A DNA stretch of 64,000 bases from Anisakis pegreffii (GCA_035041965.1 JAPYMA010000100.1:186001-250000); one strand, 5' to 3'; shown: positions 31,138-49,600, numbered from the stretch's first letter. Notes: generated by a model not told the origin, from the letters alone. Numbers and translations are program-made.

Positions 31138-31497
31138 TCCAAATGTGCAATGATGCGATGTGGCCTTGAAGAAGACGATGATGATGAGACGAGATGAGAT
31201 GAGGTGAGATAAGATGAGGAGCTAAGGTAGCAGTAGACACAAACGATTGCCCAGCAGGAGTTGTAATCATTCATTAATTGCACTCTTCAGCTCAACAACT
31301 TAACTCTCAACTATTCATCACCTCATCATCACTTTTGTTTTACCTTTTCTTTGATTCAGTTTTTCTAATCTCTTGTTTTTTTTTTTCATTAACATCATCA
31401 CATCGAATGAGTTGTTTTCAAACAGCAACTCTTCGATTAGTATTTTATTCGTTGAATGGTCCTTGCGAATCACCTCTGGTTGTTTCAAGAGACTTAC

Positions 31498-31674
31498 AAT
31501 TCTGTTGTTGCAAACTGGAAAGTGGACTTTGAAGAAAACTTCTTTTGAGTTCAAATTTTCTTTCCTTGCTATGCCTAGTTTGACTCTTTGCAATTGCCTC
31601 AATGCATTCAACATTTCGCTGATAATTTCATCATGCGATTGTTTTGTTGGTAAATGATAACGAATATCTTTCAC
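31498..31674 (-). CDS. Candidate coding exon, unidentified
   Basis: The minus strand is open with protein-like, charged composition (SEMLNALRQLQRVKLGIARK, then KEVFFKVHFPVCNNRI) and reaches a perfect GTAAGT donor at 31497 in phase 0. The frame stays open beyond the donor for another 60 codons, which may be chance. There is no family match, and the start is not fixed because the frame opens upstream of 31674 without a clear acceptor. Confidence 0.35.
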
Positions 31675-31748
31675 TTTTTGGTATTAATTACTATGACACG
31701 TTGTATACCATCAAGAATCACGTCAATTTAACAGAACCGTTGTTGTTG

Positions 31749-36192
<4,444 letters not shown>

Positions 36193-36429
36193 GGCTTAAG
36201 TGCACAAAACTCAATATATTAAACCGAACTGATGAAACAAGTGTTTTTGAATGGACGATGTGTACTGTGTTGTAAATTCAGATGTTTGATGTTACATTTT
36301 AAAACATGCTTGAAACACACAGACGTATTATACATTACTGCTGTCGGTTATTATCAATCAAAATCGTGATTCATCAGCATTAGTTTGCTTGAATTTATTC
36401 ATTCGTTCAATTTTTTATCTGCAGCTGCG

Positions 36430-36775
36430 TCAAGTACCTAACCGCCTTGCATTGAATCACCCGCCCTATAAAAGCTACAAGTTCCCCTTGCTCAAGGCAG
36501 AACATCCTCGACTTGAACTGTGGAACTGCCAATCCTAGGTCATAGGACCAAGTCACGATTTGCCTGGCCCGACTAGCAATTGTCAAGCCGAGCCGGGCGA
36601 AAATTCGCTGGGCGCAAGTTACTTTAATCTTGGCTCTACTCGGCAATGCTTGGTCTTGCCGTGCAAATCTTGGCTCGACCCAGCCCGGCAAGTTTTGATC
36701 CAGCCCGCCTAGTCTTAGTCCTCCCAGCAAATCTTGGTCCGTCCAGTAGCTCGGAAGTGGAAATTGCACACTCCC
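36430..36775. repeat. GC-rich degenerate tandem repeat
   Basis: This block is clearly richer in G+C than its surroundings. It is built from variants of CCCGGCAAGTTTTGATCCAG and CTTGGCTCGACCCAGCC in alternating orientation. It is probably a MITE or a decayed minisatellite. The 120-codon minus-strand frame across it is a repeat artefact. Confidence 0.6.
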
Positions 36776-37657
36776 TACTCAACTGAGTTCAACTTTAGTC
36801 CATCTATCTAACAAAATATTCACTGCTTCTCATTCCACTGCTGTTCTCACCAAATATCATTAATTTTTTCATCATGTATCATCGCCTGAACATTTGTGAA
36901 AAAAATTTTTATATGGATCACTTTAAATACTTCTGCATTCATTCATTTGTCATTTCATTCTTTCCTTTCTAAATCGCCTTTCACACTCTCTTATGTATCC
37001 TGAACCCACTAAGTAGCACTCAACCGTATTATGTGGAAAGCTCGAAGAACATGTTCAAATTACCTTAATGAAAACAAGTGGCTTCAATTCAAATGATGAC
37101 CTCCTGTGTTCTTCGAGTTTCACAAAACACAATAAAGCAAGCCAAATTGCTTATATTTTGCATCATTTTCTCACGAAAAGGCAACGCGCCTTTGTTGGCC
37201 TACTGCTGTTTGAGTATATTTCATTTGCATTGAATTTCACATAAATTTGAACATGATGTAGGAAAAAGAAAACCACAAGGAGAACGAGTTTTTGTATTGA
37301 ATGTACATCTTGATTTCGCAACCTGATACTGATTGTGTTCGGTTAAATCTTTTCGATGATTACGAAAATGCTGTCTCCTTCAGAGCGTTATTTTGTAGAG
37401 GGCAGGAAGATTTCAGTTGACCTTTTTCACATCCGATATTATTTCATCATTTGCATTCGAAAAAACGTCGTAATAAAATCTGATTTCACCTCTTTTGTTC
37501 GACGCTTCATTCTTTTAAATATCTGAAAGATCTTGTTTACTCAATCATACTTTTCAGTATTTTGATCGAAAGAAAACTATGTTCAGTACTTAATTGTTAC
37601 AGTTTCAATATAAAGGGACACATTGTGCAAGTTCAGTGAAGGCGGATACCGCAACAG
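36776..37657. promoter_or_regulatory. Upstream region of the TEP gene
   Basis: This interval should contain the promoter and 5' UTR of the TEP gene. An ACTTTTCAG at 37549-37557, about 100 bases before the start codon, could be a trans-splice acceptor for a spliced leader. I found no TATA box or other element I would defend. Confidence 0.3.
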
Positions 37658-40600
37658 ATGCTTGGCAGTGCTAATCGTCATCGTCAAGTCAGCATGCTTC
37701 ATCATGTGTTTTGCATGTTCGCTGTTTTTGTCACATGCAATGCAAGTGATATTTTTGGTCAAGCGACTACTCTAGCTGCTGTCACGTATGCACCATTAGT
37801 TGTCGCTGCATTTGGAACGACCACAAAGCCACCCGAAAAGACTTAGTCAGTTCCTTGTTTAGTTGTCATTTCTGTTTAGCGGTGTATCGCAGAAAGAAAA
37901 TGGCGTTGTTCTGAAATATTTGCCTTGACCTATTGCTCGAACAAATTGTAAAAGTTGTCTATTAACCATCCTGAAACGCTCACTCATAAAATGCATACAG
38001 TTTCGAATCATTAGCAAACGTTTTCGGTATCCTTCAATGTTCAGTCAGTTCACTTTTTCCGTTTTATTGCTAGTTAATTAGCAGATTCTTCTTGTAATAA
38101 TCGTGAGAGCAAGTAACCATTTTCAACCCTTCTGAATAGCGTGCTGTCAGAGATTTGAAATTCATGTTTTCAGAATTATTCATCAATTACTTGTCCAAAA
38201 AAAAACTCGTCATTGAATATTTCAGCGCTGGTACATATTTGATTATTGCTCCACGTATAGTCCGGCCAAACTTGCCGTATGCCATATCGGTGAATATATT
38301 GAAAAGTTCTGAAAGTGAGCATATCGTTAGAGTTGAAATAAGGACTACACAAAATGATACAATCGGCGCACGAGTTGTGAACAATGTTAAAACAGGTTTA
38401 TTTAATGTTCCAGTTATTTTTGAAATTTGTTCATAAAGAAGCATTTGCCTTTTTTGCTGAAGATGACTAACATCGATTTTTTGTCGAACAATGGGCGATT
38501 TCCAATTCCGCATTCTTTATTTCGTCACAGATCATGAATTGTTCAAGCCATCACAGTTTTGTCACGTACTGCAAATGAAGCACATTACAGTGCATAGTTA
38601 AACCAAACTTTTTATTATCAAACTGATAGGATATCAGATGTATTAGATTTACAAGCAAGATAAAGGCTTGATGAAGATGATAAAGATATTAGATTATGAT
38701 AAAGGCCTCACGTGAACTTGCTGGAGGGTGTTTTTTAAAATCACTCACTTGAACGCAGGAAAGTGTCATCTTTCAAAAACCGACAAATCCAGATTAAGTG
38801 CAGAGACAAGCTCCGTAAGGATGGCATTTGTAGCGACTATTACATTTTTAAAATTTTTGAGGAGTTCCACAAACCATAACGATCGAGGAGTTGTCTTCGG
38901 ATAGTTTGCTACCAGGATCCAACTATAAAGTTTATGTTCGTGGCGAAACGATAGGATCAAAAATTTTATTTGAACAAGAAAAAGAAGTGGGATTTGATGC
39001 GAGATCAGTATCTATTTTCGTTCAAACGGATAAAGCCATCTACAAACCGTCTTCTACTGGTCACACTTTATGTTCTATGTTTTCAAGCTTGATTGACTTT
39101 CTTATTCGCTCTTAGATGAGTTATAAATATTCATTGAACAATACGGATTAACCTTGAACACGTTTTACAGAAAAACTGATCAACTGCTGATCGGAAACAA
39201 TCGGTTTTAATCAACTGGAAAATGATTTGCATTCCATAAAGATTTGAAGAAATACTTTGAATTTTAAAAAATGGATAAGATACTTGAGATGAATAGTTCA
39301 TGAAGTGTTTGTTTTGCTGAATGCTATAGTTATTCTAGTACGATATCGAGTGGTTGTCGTCAACCCCGACCTGAAACCTTATGCTGAAACTATATCAGTC
39401 AAAATTCGCGATCCAAATCAAAATATTATTAGTCAACGAATTGATGAATCGCTTTCGAAAGGTTTGACTGTTCAAATGTTATTCGTAAAGACTTTTTATA
39501 GATTAAATGTAAAATTTGTTAAATACATCTGCTTTTAATATTTCTCCATTCCGCTCACGTACCATCAATGTCGTGCAGCAGAACATGATCGAAAATTTTC
39601 GGAATGTACTCGGTTGCATTGGTAAGAGGAGTTGATCAAGTCAAAGAAGTGGAAATTAAAATTATGAGAATGCGAAATGCTGCAGGAGGTTCAGTGCTTA
39701 AAAATTGATGGAACTGAAAGTTGAAGGAACATTGTAAAAGGGAAACAAGTAAAACTGAACAGAATATGTGATTAACTTCTAGGTATAAAAAACAGGTTGA
39801 AATCTTCCTTCAAACTGGGAGCATACTTCGAATGAAGCAATTGAACAATTGCAGGCATTCTCTCGGGTGAGCTCGAATTGGCAAATGAACCTCCTCTGGG
39901 TGATTGGCAAATTTTAGTGGAAACTAAAAGTGGAATCAACTTTGAGGATACGTTCACCGTTGAAAAATATGTTCTACCCAAATTTGAAGTGAATATTAAA
40001 ACACCGAGTTTCATAACGGTTGCTGATGATCTCAGTGTCTTGGTCGAAGCAAAGTACGGTTAACTTTTCTCAGTATAGCTAATTTGCATAGTTTTATCAA
40101 TGTGAACTGAACCTGTCCTTGATTGCTCACATTGAACTGCTAAGTAACGGCAATCATTAAGGTATACTTATGGGAAGGGGGTTTCTGGTAAGGCGAAAGT
40201 GACGTTGGAATTGCCGTGGCATCGGTGGCATAGCTACCACTTGAGCAGTGACGGATCGAGTGCACAGGTGCTATTTAGTTGTATCTTCATCTTTCTTCAC
40301 ATATCGACTATATTTTGAATACGATTTTTTGACAATGATATGAGGAGAGTGTTGATGAATTTAGGGAGAACAAGATTCACTGATCGAGCGTACTGTGAAA
40401 CTAAACAACATGGGTGAAACAACAGTTGTGTTCTCGAACGAGGAACTGAAGAAGCATAAATTAATCACTGATTATGGTGGAAGTTTCATTCATATTGCAG
40501 CTAGTGTCACTGAAGATCTCACTGGTATACAAAGGAATAGTTCTACGCAGGTTCATTTTAAGATGCTCATTTGGTCTATATCCAGCAATCTTTCATTGAG

Positions 40601-43600
40601 AGGTGCTCGCTAGCGGTTCACGTTATAAGTGCACATAATACGTTTTTCTATTGTTTCTAAGAATTCAAAAAATTGTTTTTACTGTTCCAATATTGGACTT
40701 CCATAAAACCATTTTTCATTAAGAGGTGCTTGCATATTTTCTTATATTGAAAAAACGTTTCGTCGAGAGAGGATTACTGAGAAATTTGAGTGAATGATTT
40801 CAACTTTTAGGTAGTTGCATACAGACATGATGTGAAATTAGATGTTGAAAAGCAAGGTGATACATTCAAACCAGGACTTAATTATAATGTGGTTGTAACG
40901 CTCAAACAGATGGACAATACTCCAGTTAAAGCGACCGTGCCAAAGCGAGTTCAGGTAGGTGCCAGTCTATGGATTGCATTTCCTTTCTCGTTGTTGTGCT
41001 TGCCTGAACAATTCTTGCCATATGAAACACAATTAGACCATCTTCAAGAATATGGACTCGTTTAAGGTCACAACCTACTACAATTATCCATACGTGCCAG
41101 ATGCACCAACACAACACGAGGATAAAGAAGTGAAAATTCTCGTTCTAGATGCTCACGGTACAGCTGTTTTGAATCTTCAGCCACCATTGAACTGTACTAG
41201 TGCAAGAATCGAGGTCGTTTTTTTCGTTACTAACTATATAGATAAATTAATATTATTTATGGAATATTCTTCCAACTTTCTGCTTCTAAATTATTTCTTT
41301 CGAAGATTTCATTTTTACTGTTGTAATGAATTGAATTCAATAACGATTATTGGAATTTCAAGCTTCCTGATAACTACTATATCGTTCGATTAACTTTTAT
41401 AGGCTCATTATGATCGTTTGGGGAAAGATAATTTCACGAATGCCATGATATACTCAAGCTTGTATGTTGAAGCGAGTAAAAGTCCATCGAACAGTTTTGT
41501 GCAGCTACTTGCTGATCACGAAGGAGTTATTGATGCTGGCAAAACACTCTCATTCACTGTGAAGGCCACCGAGTCACTATCGTTCATCACCTATATGGTA
41601 TTACGTTTGCAACAACTTATCTTAATTATACTTCCATCTGAAACTTCCTTCTTATGCAGCTGATTTTGCTCATTTACGGCTACTCCTCAAATGAAACAGT
41701 TCACGTAATTAATCTTAACCACAGGTGATGGCTAGAGGCTCAGTGGTATTATCACAAGAATTAGCCGTGAATGGTGATCTGACGACAGTCACATTTACGG
41801 CCACCCCCCAAATGGCACCAAAGGCGCGATTAGTAGTGTATGCAGTTAAGCCGACCAATCAGGAAATCTTGGTTGATGCAACTGACTTCAAAGTGGACGG
41901 ACTTTTCCGTAACAATGTGCATAATTTTATCGTCATTTGATAATCTCACTTTTATTCAACTTCATAATTAATTTGCAAGTTAATTGCAAATAACAAATTC
42001 AGTTTGTGTGATGATTTGCATTTTAGGTATCTTTATCACTCGATCGTAGCACTGCAGCACCAGGTGATAGAATAAAATTAATCGCCAAGGCTGATCCAGA
42101 ATCGACGGTCGCATTACTGGCTGTTGATCAAAGTGTATTGCTGCTGAAATCAGGCAACGATATTACTAGAGAACTGGTTTGTTGATCATTTATAGATTTT
42201 GAATCATTTGACTTCTCGTGAATTTACAGGTGATTGATGCAAGACAGTGATTTCAGGTTGAACAAGATATTGAACTGTACGATACGACGAATCCGTCTGG
42301 GTCATATCGACCATGGGAAGCAGCATTTTCGAGACGACGTCGGTCGATCTGGTATCCATTCTGGGGGATTGGCGGCAAAGATGCTGCCAGTATATTTGAG
42401 GTTCACATTTGTTATCTCTTATTGAATATTGATTTTTCATTTCGAACTTGATATGTTATAAAAATGCTTTTTTATTTGCAATTTCAATGAAAATTTCGAT
42501 AATGGCTCTGTCAGTATCACTTCGTGCAACTTATTCATACTCCTTCCACCAAATTTCCGGCTCTTCTGCTTCTACGGAGTTCGAGTGAAGGGCTACTAAT
42601 GAAACGTTTCATTTTACTTCAATGATTTCAGAATGCTGGTCTTGTTGTGCTTACTGATGCATATCTCTATCGTGAACCTGAACCAACCAGTACGTTTAAT
42701 CTTTTCACGACCAACTACTTAAAATTTTCTTTTTTCTTTGCTATTGAATCCTTCCTAATTCACTGAAAATTCTAGTATTGTTCAGTGATTGAAAATTATT
42801 TTGAACAAACTTTCAGTCAAATATACTTTTTGTTGTTTTAAACAATTCTGACGAATTGCTGAATAAAAAAAGAGAGAAGAAGGCGGGCAAAGTTGAGTCT
42901 CTAAGAGCGAAGTTTGTTCGTGTAATGTTGCATGCCTCATATAATGGTAGAATGATGCACACAATTAATGCATATTTCATACTTTACATTTCAATTTTAA
43001 TACAATTTGCATGCGATTTTGTATTTATTGCTTCACACAAACATTTGCAGTTTGTCGCATTCTTATTCGAAATCACTAATAACCTTTTTATCGTGAATCT
43101 ATTTTATTTGTTACTGCTAAAATCCTCACTGCTTTTTTCTCTTCATTTCCATTTCTTCTTATAATTGCGCCATAACTTTTCGTTATTCGATATTTCAATA
43201 TAGTGCTGAGCACACTTACCAGATGTACATATCCAATTTGAAAACAATATTCTGGAAGGTTTCGAATTGTTTATCATCTGACTTGAACTTCTTGACTCCA
43301 AGTCCAATCATGGACCCCGGTCGTGCCGAAGAAGAGTTAATGATTACATAAACCAACTTCAAGCTCAACTTTCGCATCATGTGACTGGTGAGATGGGACT
43401 GGGCCAAGGAATGTGAAGTTACCGCGTTCGCACAGAAATACTCTTTCATATCAACGTATAAAAAACAGAAACTGTTCCATATTTACACTGAGAATTATCA
43501 TCTCCTGATTGACCCCATTATGTGCATATTGAACGAGTTTGCACCAATCTGCAATTGAAACTCACAATTGCAGATTGGTGCAAACTTTTGATTCTGTCTG

Positions 43601-46600
43601 CTTATATTAAACTTTCCAAAACGATCTCTTCCAGGAAGCTTAAACTTTCTGTGCTAAACCACATGACTAATGCTTGACAGATCTATTTTCTTACATCTAC
43701 ACGATATCGCAAAATCACAACTCAGCACTCACAAATTGCGTTTGCAAATAAAGATTATCTACCATTTCTTCTTTTCACTTTTAGAAAAAGCGAACAAAGG
43801 CCCACCATCGATTGTTTGTATCAATGAAATCGAAGACTTCTTTCAGTGATGTCAAACGCATTTTTCGCAGCGCATCCTGCACCACCACCTACTGGCGGTG
43901 GATTTGCCGCAGATGTTGAAACTGATAGAATTGCGCCTGAAGTCAAAAGTGACACTGCGGCCGATGTGACGAAAGTTCGGAAGAATTTTCCTGAGTCTTG
44001 GATATGGATCGAACTCTCTTCAAAAAAGTGAGGGCCACTTCTTTGACCATAAAATTGGCTGCATTCTCATTCAGTTCCCGAAAGCTAATATTTTTGCGCG
44101 TTCTAGAGCATTCATCAGATGATTTCAGTATTTCGTTGTCAAGTTTCTCACGTTAGTACACATTTTTCAACTCATTTCAAGTTCACGTTATTTGCACTAT
44201 TATCCACTTCTCCTTTGCATGAAGCTGTTTTATCCATCATATCCGATCGATAAGGGCATCAGTCAGCACTGAATCGATGTCATCATTCGAAGTTTCCATT
44301 TGTTCAATAGATAGTATCGAAAGTATTCTTTTCTAACAGGTTCCAACTTAGAAAAAGTTCAGAGGGTGTAAGCTCTTACCTTGTACCTTTTCATCAGTTA
44401 CGGTCAGTTTACGCTTACTGAGATTACTATTTGGACGTAACTGTCTCAATGACTTGATGCATGTCTCAATGTTATATTTGTCCTGATTCTTTTAATGGTG
44501 TCATTGGATTTTTCATATTAGTTTCTTCTTAACAGCTAAGAGTTGTCATAACTGATGCGGAGACTTGTTTTATTGGCTACGTGAACGAAGATGGTGCATG
44601 TTAGGGTGATGAAATTAAGTGATAATATTATGGACAATCAAAACTACCGCATATTTCAGTGGCATTCAAAAAAATCTCATCGGCCTTTCCATTCTTCTCC
44701 TGAGCATGAATGCAAGTCATTTTTGTAAAAGTTCCTGGCAGTTCTTGCTTTAGCATTCTCCACATTCAGCTTTGAATTCTGATTGTGGGTAAAGTATATA
44801 TTTGGCGATTCGAGTTCAATTTTGAGGTACTGAATGTACATAATAAGCGAAGGTATTAGTTTTGTTGAACCTGAGAGGTGAACAGTGGCTTGTTTTTTAA
44901 TGTGGTAAACTTGAGCTGATATGAAGAGCAGCCAACCAGTGCTGATCTGTAGTTGGATCTCATTTCAAAACAGAAATCGTTCGGTTTCGGTTAGATGTCA
45001 CTATCAATCTTGAGAAGTAAAACGTGGCAATGAGCTGAGCGTAAACAAGATTCAGTTAAGGTCCTAGGCGATGTATGGATAAGTTTCAGCCAAGATGAGT
45101 TCAAATATAATGCAATCTCAATTAATGAGACTGTGGAAGGCTCAACTTCTGGGAATGGTCGTTTATTATTCTCCTTCGCGCTTTTGGGACGAGCGATCTG
45201 ATCGCAACTATGAGCTCAGCCCGCCTTCATTTCTCTTATTGTATATGACATTTGGTGTCTGAAAATTGAGAATGCTCCCAATAGTTGTTCTTGTTAAAGC
45301 ACTGAAAATCGTTCACAGTAGAAATTGCACAGCAAACGCTGCCAGTGCAGCAAGAAAAGCCATCTGAACAGTTAATCGTTCAGTGATGATTCTTGATGAG
45401 GAGCTCCTTGATGCAGCAGCGATGCCAAATGAAGCGCACATATCAACTGGTTATGCCGCCCCAGCTAGTTCAGGCGCTTTCACTGTTCCGGAAACGAAAG
45501 TTCGTCGTTTATTTCCAGAAGTGTGGATATGGCATCAAGCGGAAGAAACTGAGTGAGTCGTATAATGTATATTCGCTGGACCTCCTCCTTTCTTGTGATG
45601 GAGTCTGATCACTCTCATTTAGATTTTGAATCTGCTTTAATGAAATCGTTTATGTATCTTTCTTTCTGCCAACCCTTCAATTGTTGAATCTTATCACAAA
45701 AGTCAGTTGGAGCAAGAGAGTATCATTTCTTCCACTCATCTGTATTTCACACAACTCTTTTCTGAACTTATTTTGATACAGCTGCATAAGAACGAGAATA
45801 AGGAATTGTCCTGAATAATAAAATTGAGACTTTACGTATATTGGGTTTCCGAGAATGAATCCGACGAAGTATTATGTAGTCATCTGTCTATTACCTTCCA
45901 GTTGAGCTCCGTACTGTTCATAGTTTCGTTTTTTTCACTCTATTAAAAATGTCGAGTGGTCATTTCACTTTCTTCTTCTACTGTCATGCACAGATCAGCA
46001 TTTGCGTGCATGCATTCATTTACTGGAGCTGGAAGGTTGTTCAAGCTGTTCAAGAAATTATCAGTTATCGATAAATGTAGTTAGTTGTTTTAATCTGTTA
46101 CCACTCATGTAATGCAGATCAATCTGTGAAGTTGCCTAGCCTCAATTTTTACCTCCTTATATAGACCCTGACTTATATTTTAAGATCATCTCCACTCGAA
46201 CTAGCGCTTATTGACATATGTTGCTTTGTTCAACAGTTTTTCTCAATCCTCAATTCTGAGCTATGTTGAAGGAAATTTTTTTCAATGTTTAGTAAGATAT
46301 TTGCATATCGAACAAAATTACTCATATACGAACGTTTATGGTGGAACTCGAATGCATTACCTTTCGATTTTGGTATTCGCCAAGTTATTCCATGTGCCTT
46401 CCAAGTCATCTTGTGTTGCTTCAGATCACCATGTTGCATTGAAAGTTTACTTGTAGGTGCGTGAACGTTTCAAATTTAGGTAATTTTCATGGCTTTTCGC
46501 TTTAACAACATTCAAGTATTTCGTTACGTTTTAGCATGTGATAATGCGATAAGACGACAAATTTCTGTCTATATTCAACCTTCTTTTTTTGCATATTCAG

Positions 46601-49600
46601 TATATCAGCCTCATCAGGGAATACCATCCTCATACTGAGTTGATGAAGTGTTTTGTAGTCAAATTTTCGGATTGACAGCGTCTTCCTTGATTATCTTCAG
46701 AAGTAGGAAATGAAACTAAAAAATAACTTGACATGTTCGTCTGACCAGCGCTTATTCACGTTTTTCATTCACCAGTTTATATGATGAATAACGGCGCGGA
46801 CATTCGAAAAGGGCACTGCAAAGCCCTCCATTGCTTCATTAAAACCACAAGTAGCGCTTGGTGGCGTACAAGAAACTTACCGTATTTCCAGAAACGTGCA
46901 TTCGCAGCGATTTACACGCACTCATGTGAGTTCGCTGAATGTCAATGAGCTTCAAATTTTTATCTGATGTTGTTGTATGTGGAAAAAAGCAGTCGTATTA
47001 TTATCAGCAATGCCAGGTATAATCCGAGTGATGGTAGCGTTTACAAAGTCACGAAATTCCTGAATTGGGATCAAATCTTGGGATCGTTTTACAATCCCAC
47101 GATTGAAAGACAACCATAAACGAAGACAAAGCAACGGTGATGATAAAAGGTGAAGTAAGAGTGATGGCATTACGAAATTTTTGTTAACTCTTTTCTGAAA
47201 ATCGAAAGCCGTGGTAATAATACTGTTTTGTAGTGATGTACCATTCATTGCTGCTTGGAGGATAAACAATATAAAATTACTGAACTGGGAACGACTGACG
47301 TGTAGTTTAAGATGAGCATATTATCGGCATTCATAAAATTCCATGTTTTATCAAATTTCAAAATATCGCATTTATGTCTTCCAGAAGATCAACCACCGAC
47401 AAGTAAGTTCGGCCTCGGGCCGAATTTTTTTTAAGCAGCTGACTGACAATCAGAAATTCAGTGACATTGTCGTTTTTGTATTTACCAAAAAAGGAATTAT
47501 TCACCAAACTGGAGGAATCCGATAACTGGGCTATTACTTGCCCATAGTTTGGTATGTTGGCGCCCACAGTCATCTATTAGGAAATACTCTACGATAGTGG
47601 TTCTCACGTTTGGGTGCTCCATTACCCATTTTGATGATCTGGCAGGCCGCCGTTACCTTTCTTCCCTCATGATACAAGAACTTACTATTTCTACGTATAA
47701 CGTTAGGAACAAACGTTAGATCCTTTTATGGCGTGAAAGAAATTAATTTTCTGGAATGAAACAAGTATTTTTAGAACTTTATTTTTCCATTGCAGAGACA
47801 ATATGAACCTCGGCAATCAGAAACGAAAAGCAATGAAAAAAATCTCTTCGGCGATAAAAATTGAAAGTTAACAACAGTTTCAATTATTCATGAAGAAGGA
47901 AGATGCAATAAACAGTTGAGAAATTCTCTTCCAGATGAACGGAAAAGTAATCGTTCCATCAACGTAATGGTTAATAATTAAGTGAAAATTCATCGGATGG
48001 ATGAAAGTAAATCCGAACTATCGAGGGTTTTGGGATGCGGCAGGTGCATTGAGTCTGAAACCAATGATCTTTTCTATCGTACCAAACGGCCCAATCAGTT
48101 CTTACTGCTCATGAGAGACGATTCAGCCAATATATTAATTGTAAGGAACTTACAAAATAATTGTGACTACTTCAGACTGATTTTTATTCAGGCTTGGGTG
48201 AGCTGGAGATACTCAGAAAATAGGATGAAGACGAGTGTTTTCATGAGCGAGCCGCGTTTAGGTATCCGAGTGGAAAATACGCCATCACAATGGCGTTTCA
48301 TCATAACAAAACAACACCAAATATTGGTTTCTCTCAGTCAATCCCCAGTGTTGATGAGAAACGATGTCAGCCCATGATGTATTGAAGAACTTACGAAACA
48401 TTTGTGACTAAACAGACTTTTAATTAGGCCGGGACGAGATAATGATAGTCAGAAAATAGGAGAAAGAACAGTGTTGCCATGAACTAACCGCATTTACATA
48501 CCCAAGTGAAAAAACACCACAGTGGCGTTTTATCATAATATAACTAACAACTGCACGAAATATTAATTTCCTTACTCCACCCCATTCCTCCACCCGACAT
48601 CCCGAAATTATCCGAAATGGATATTCCTCCCTACCGCTGCTGTACGAAGACATAACGAATTTTGGGCAAATAATGTCGTGAAAAATTTCAGTGTAGCAGC
48701 TAAATAATTTAAAACCTATTTTCTTTTTTTTACCCTTTTAACATTAGATTCTTAGTTTCATCTGGCGGGCCAGATATTATTGAGGACGGGTCAATTTTGG
48801 GCTCCGGGCCGGGGTTGCCGCAGGTAGATAGTGGAAGATGGCCGCTCGGTGTATTTTTTCTCTATTAATTGATTCATAAACAGTTTGTTGTGTATTACTT
48901 GATTGAATACCAAGCCGGATAACGTCTGCGTTTGAATGTTGACACTCATCAGCAACTGCTAGTGAAACACGACGCATACGAGTTGTTATTGTTTCTTATT
49001 GGATTTTAGATGTTTGAATGTGTTTTTTGTTGCAAATCATTCTTCTTGTGCGCATCTTTTTGCTTTTTAACTGTGCTCATTACACTCCCTACTCTATCAA
49101 CTAACTAATTCTTGCCTCTGCACAACCTTAAAAAAACTAGCGAGCAGGTGAGGAGAGGATGAATGCGTACTCATAAGGCAACAACCACAAGCAGATAATT
49201 CGTATCAGTTGTTCGTGTGTCGTGTTCCTTGCTTGTGAAGTGCTTTGGATAGATATCCCTAACATAGCGAGCTGAACTGATCAGAAAACTGCATGACACT
49301 GAATTGGCTAAGAATGATTTTACTTTATTATTTAGATTGTTTGTTCGATTGAGACAAACTTCATCCATTATTTGTGAAATTTTTTCCTTTGTGGGCAGTA
49401 TTGCTGGTGTGCAGATCATTCAGTTTTGACATCTTTTGAAAATTTTAAATAATTTTGACTGATGAAAACAATAAAATTTATCGTAAACGCATAAAATATG
49501 ATGGGAGTGAAGAGCAATCTTTGTGAAGGGAATACATTTGTTTGGCAAAGTGAAAAGTTAAGTGTTTTTGCGATCAGGATATTATCATATAGCGAGATTT

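Noticed and set aside
30823..31283. Poly-Leu, poly-Ile and poly-Tyr frames on the minus strand
   Set aside because: They are readings of the TAA trinucleotide repeat in three frames.
36407..36769. 120-codon minus-strand frame
   Set aside because: It runs through a degenerate GC-rich tandem repeat, and the protein shows the same repeat with no family resemblance.
39540..39800. Extra exon in TEP intron 4
   Set aside because: The stretch has some protein-like words, but exon 4 joins exon 5 directly in phase and gives the expected family sequence, so an insert is not needed.
46952..47269. 105-codon minus-strand frame in a TEP intron as a nested gene
   Set aside because: There is no recognisable family and no splice partners. 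A plus-strand stretch at 47055-47090 that looked like another FPE cassette also fails, since it has a stop and no FPE.
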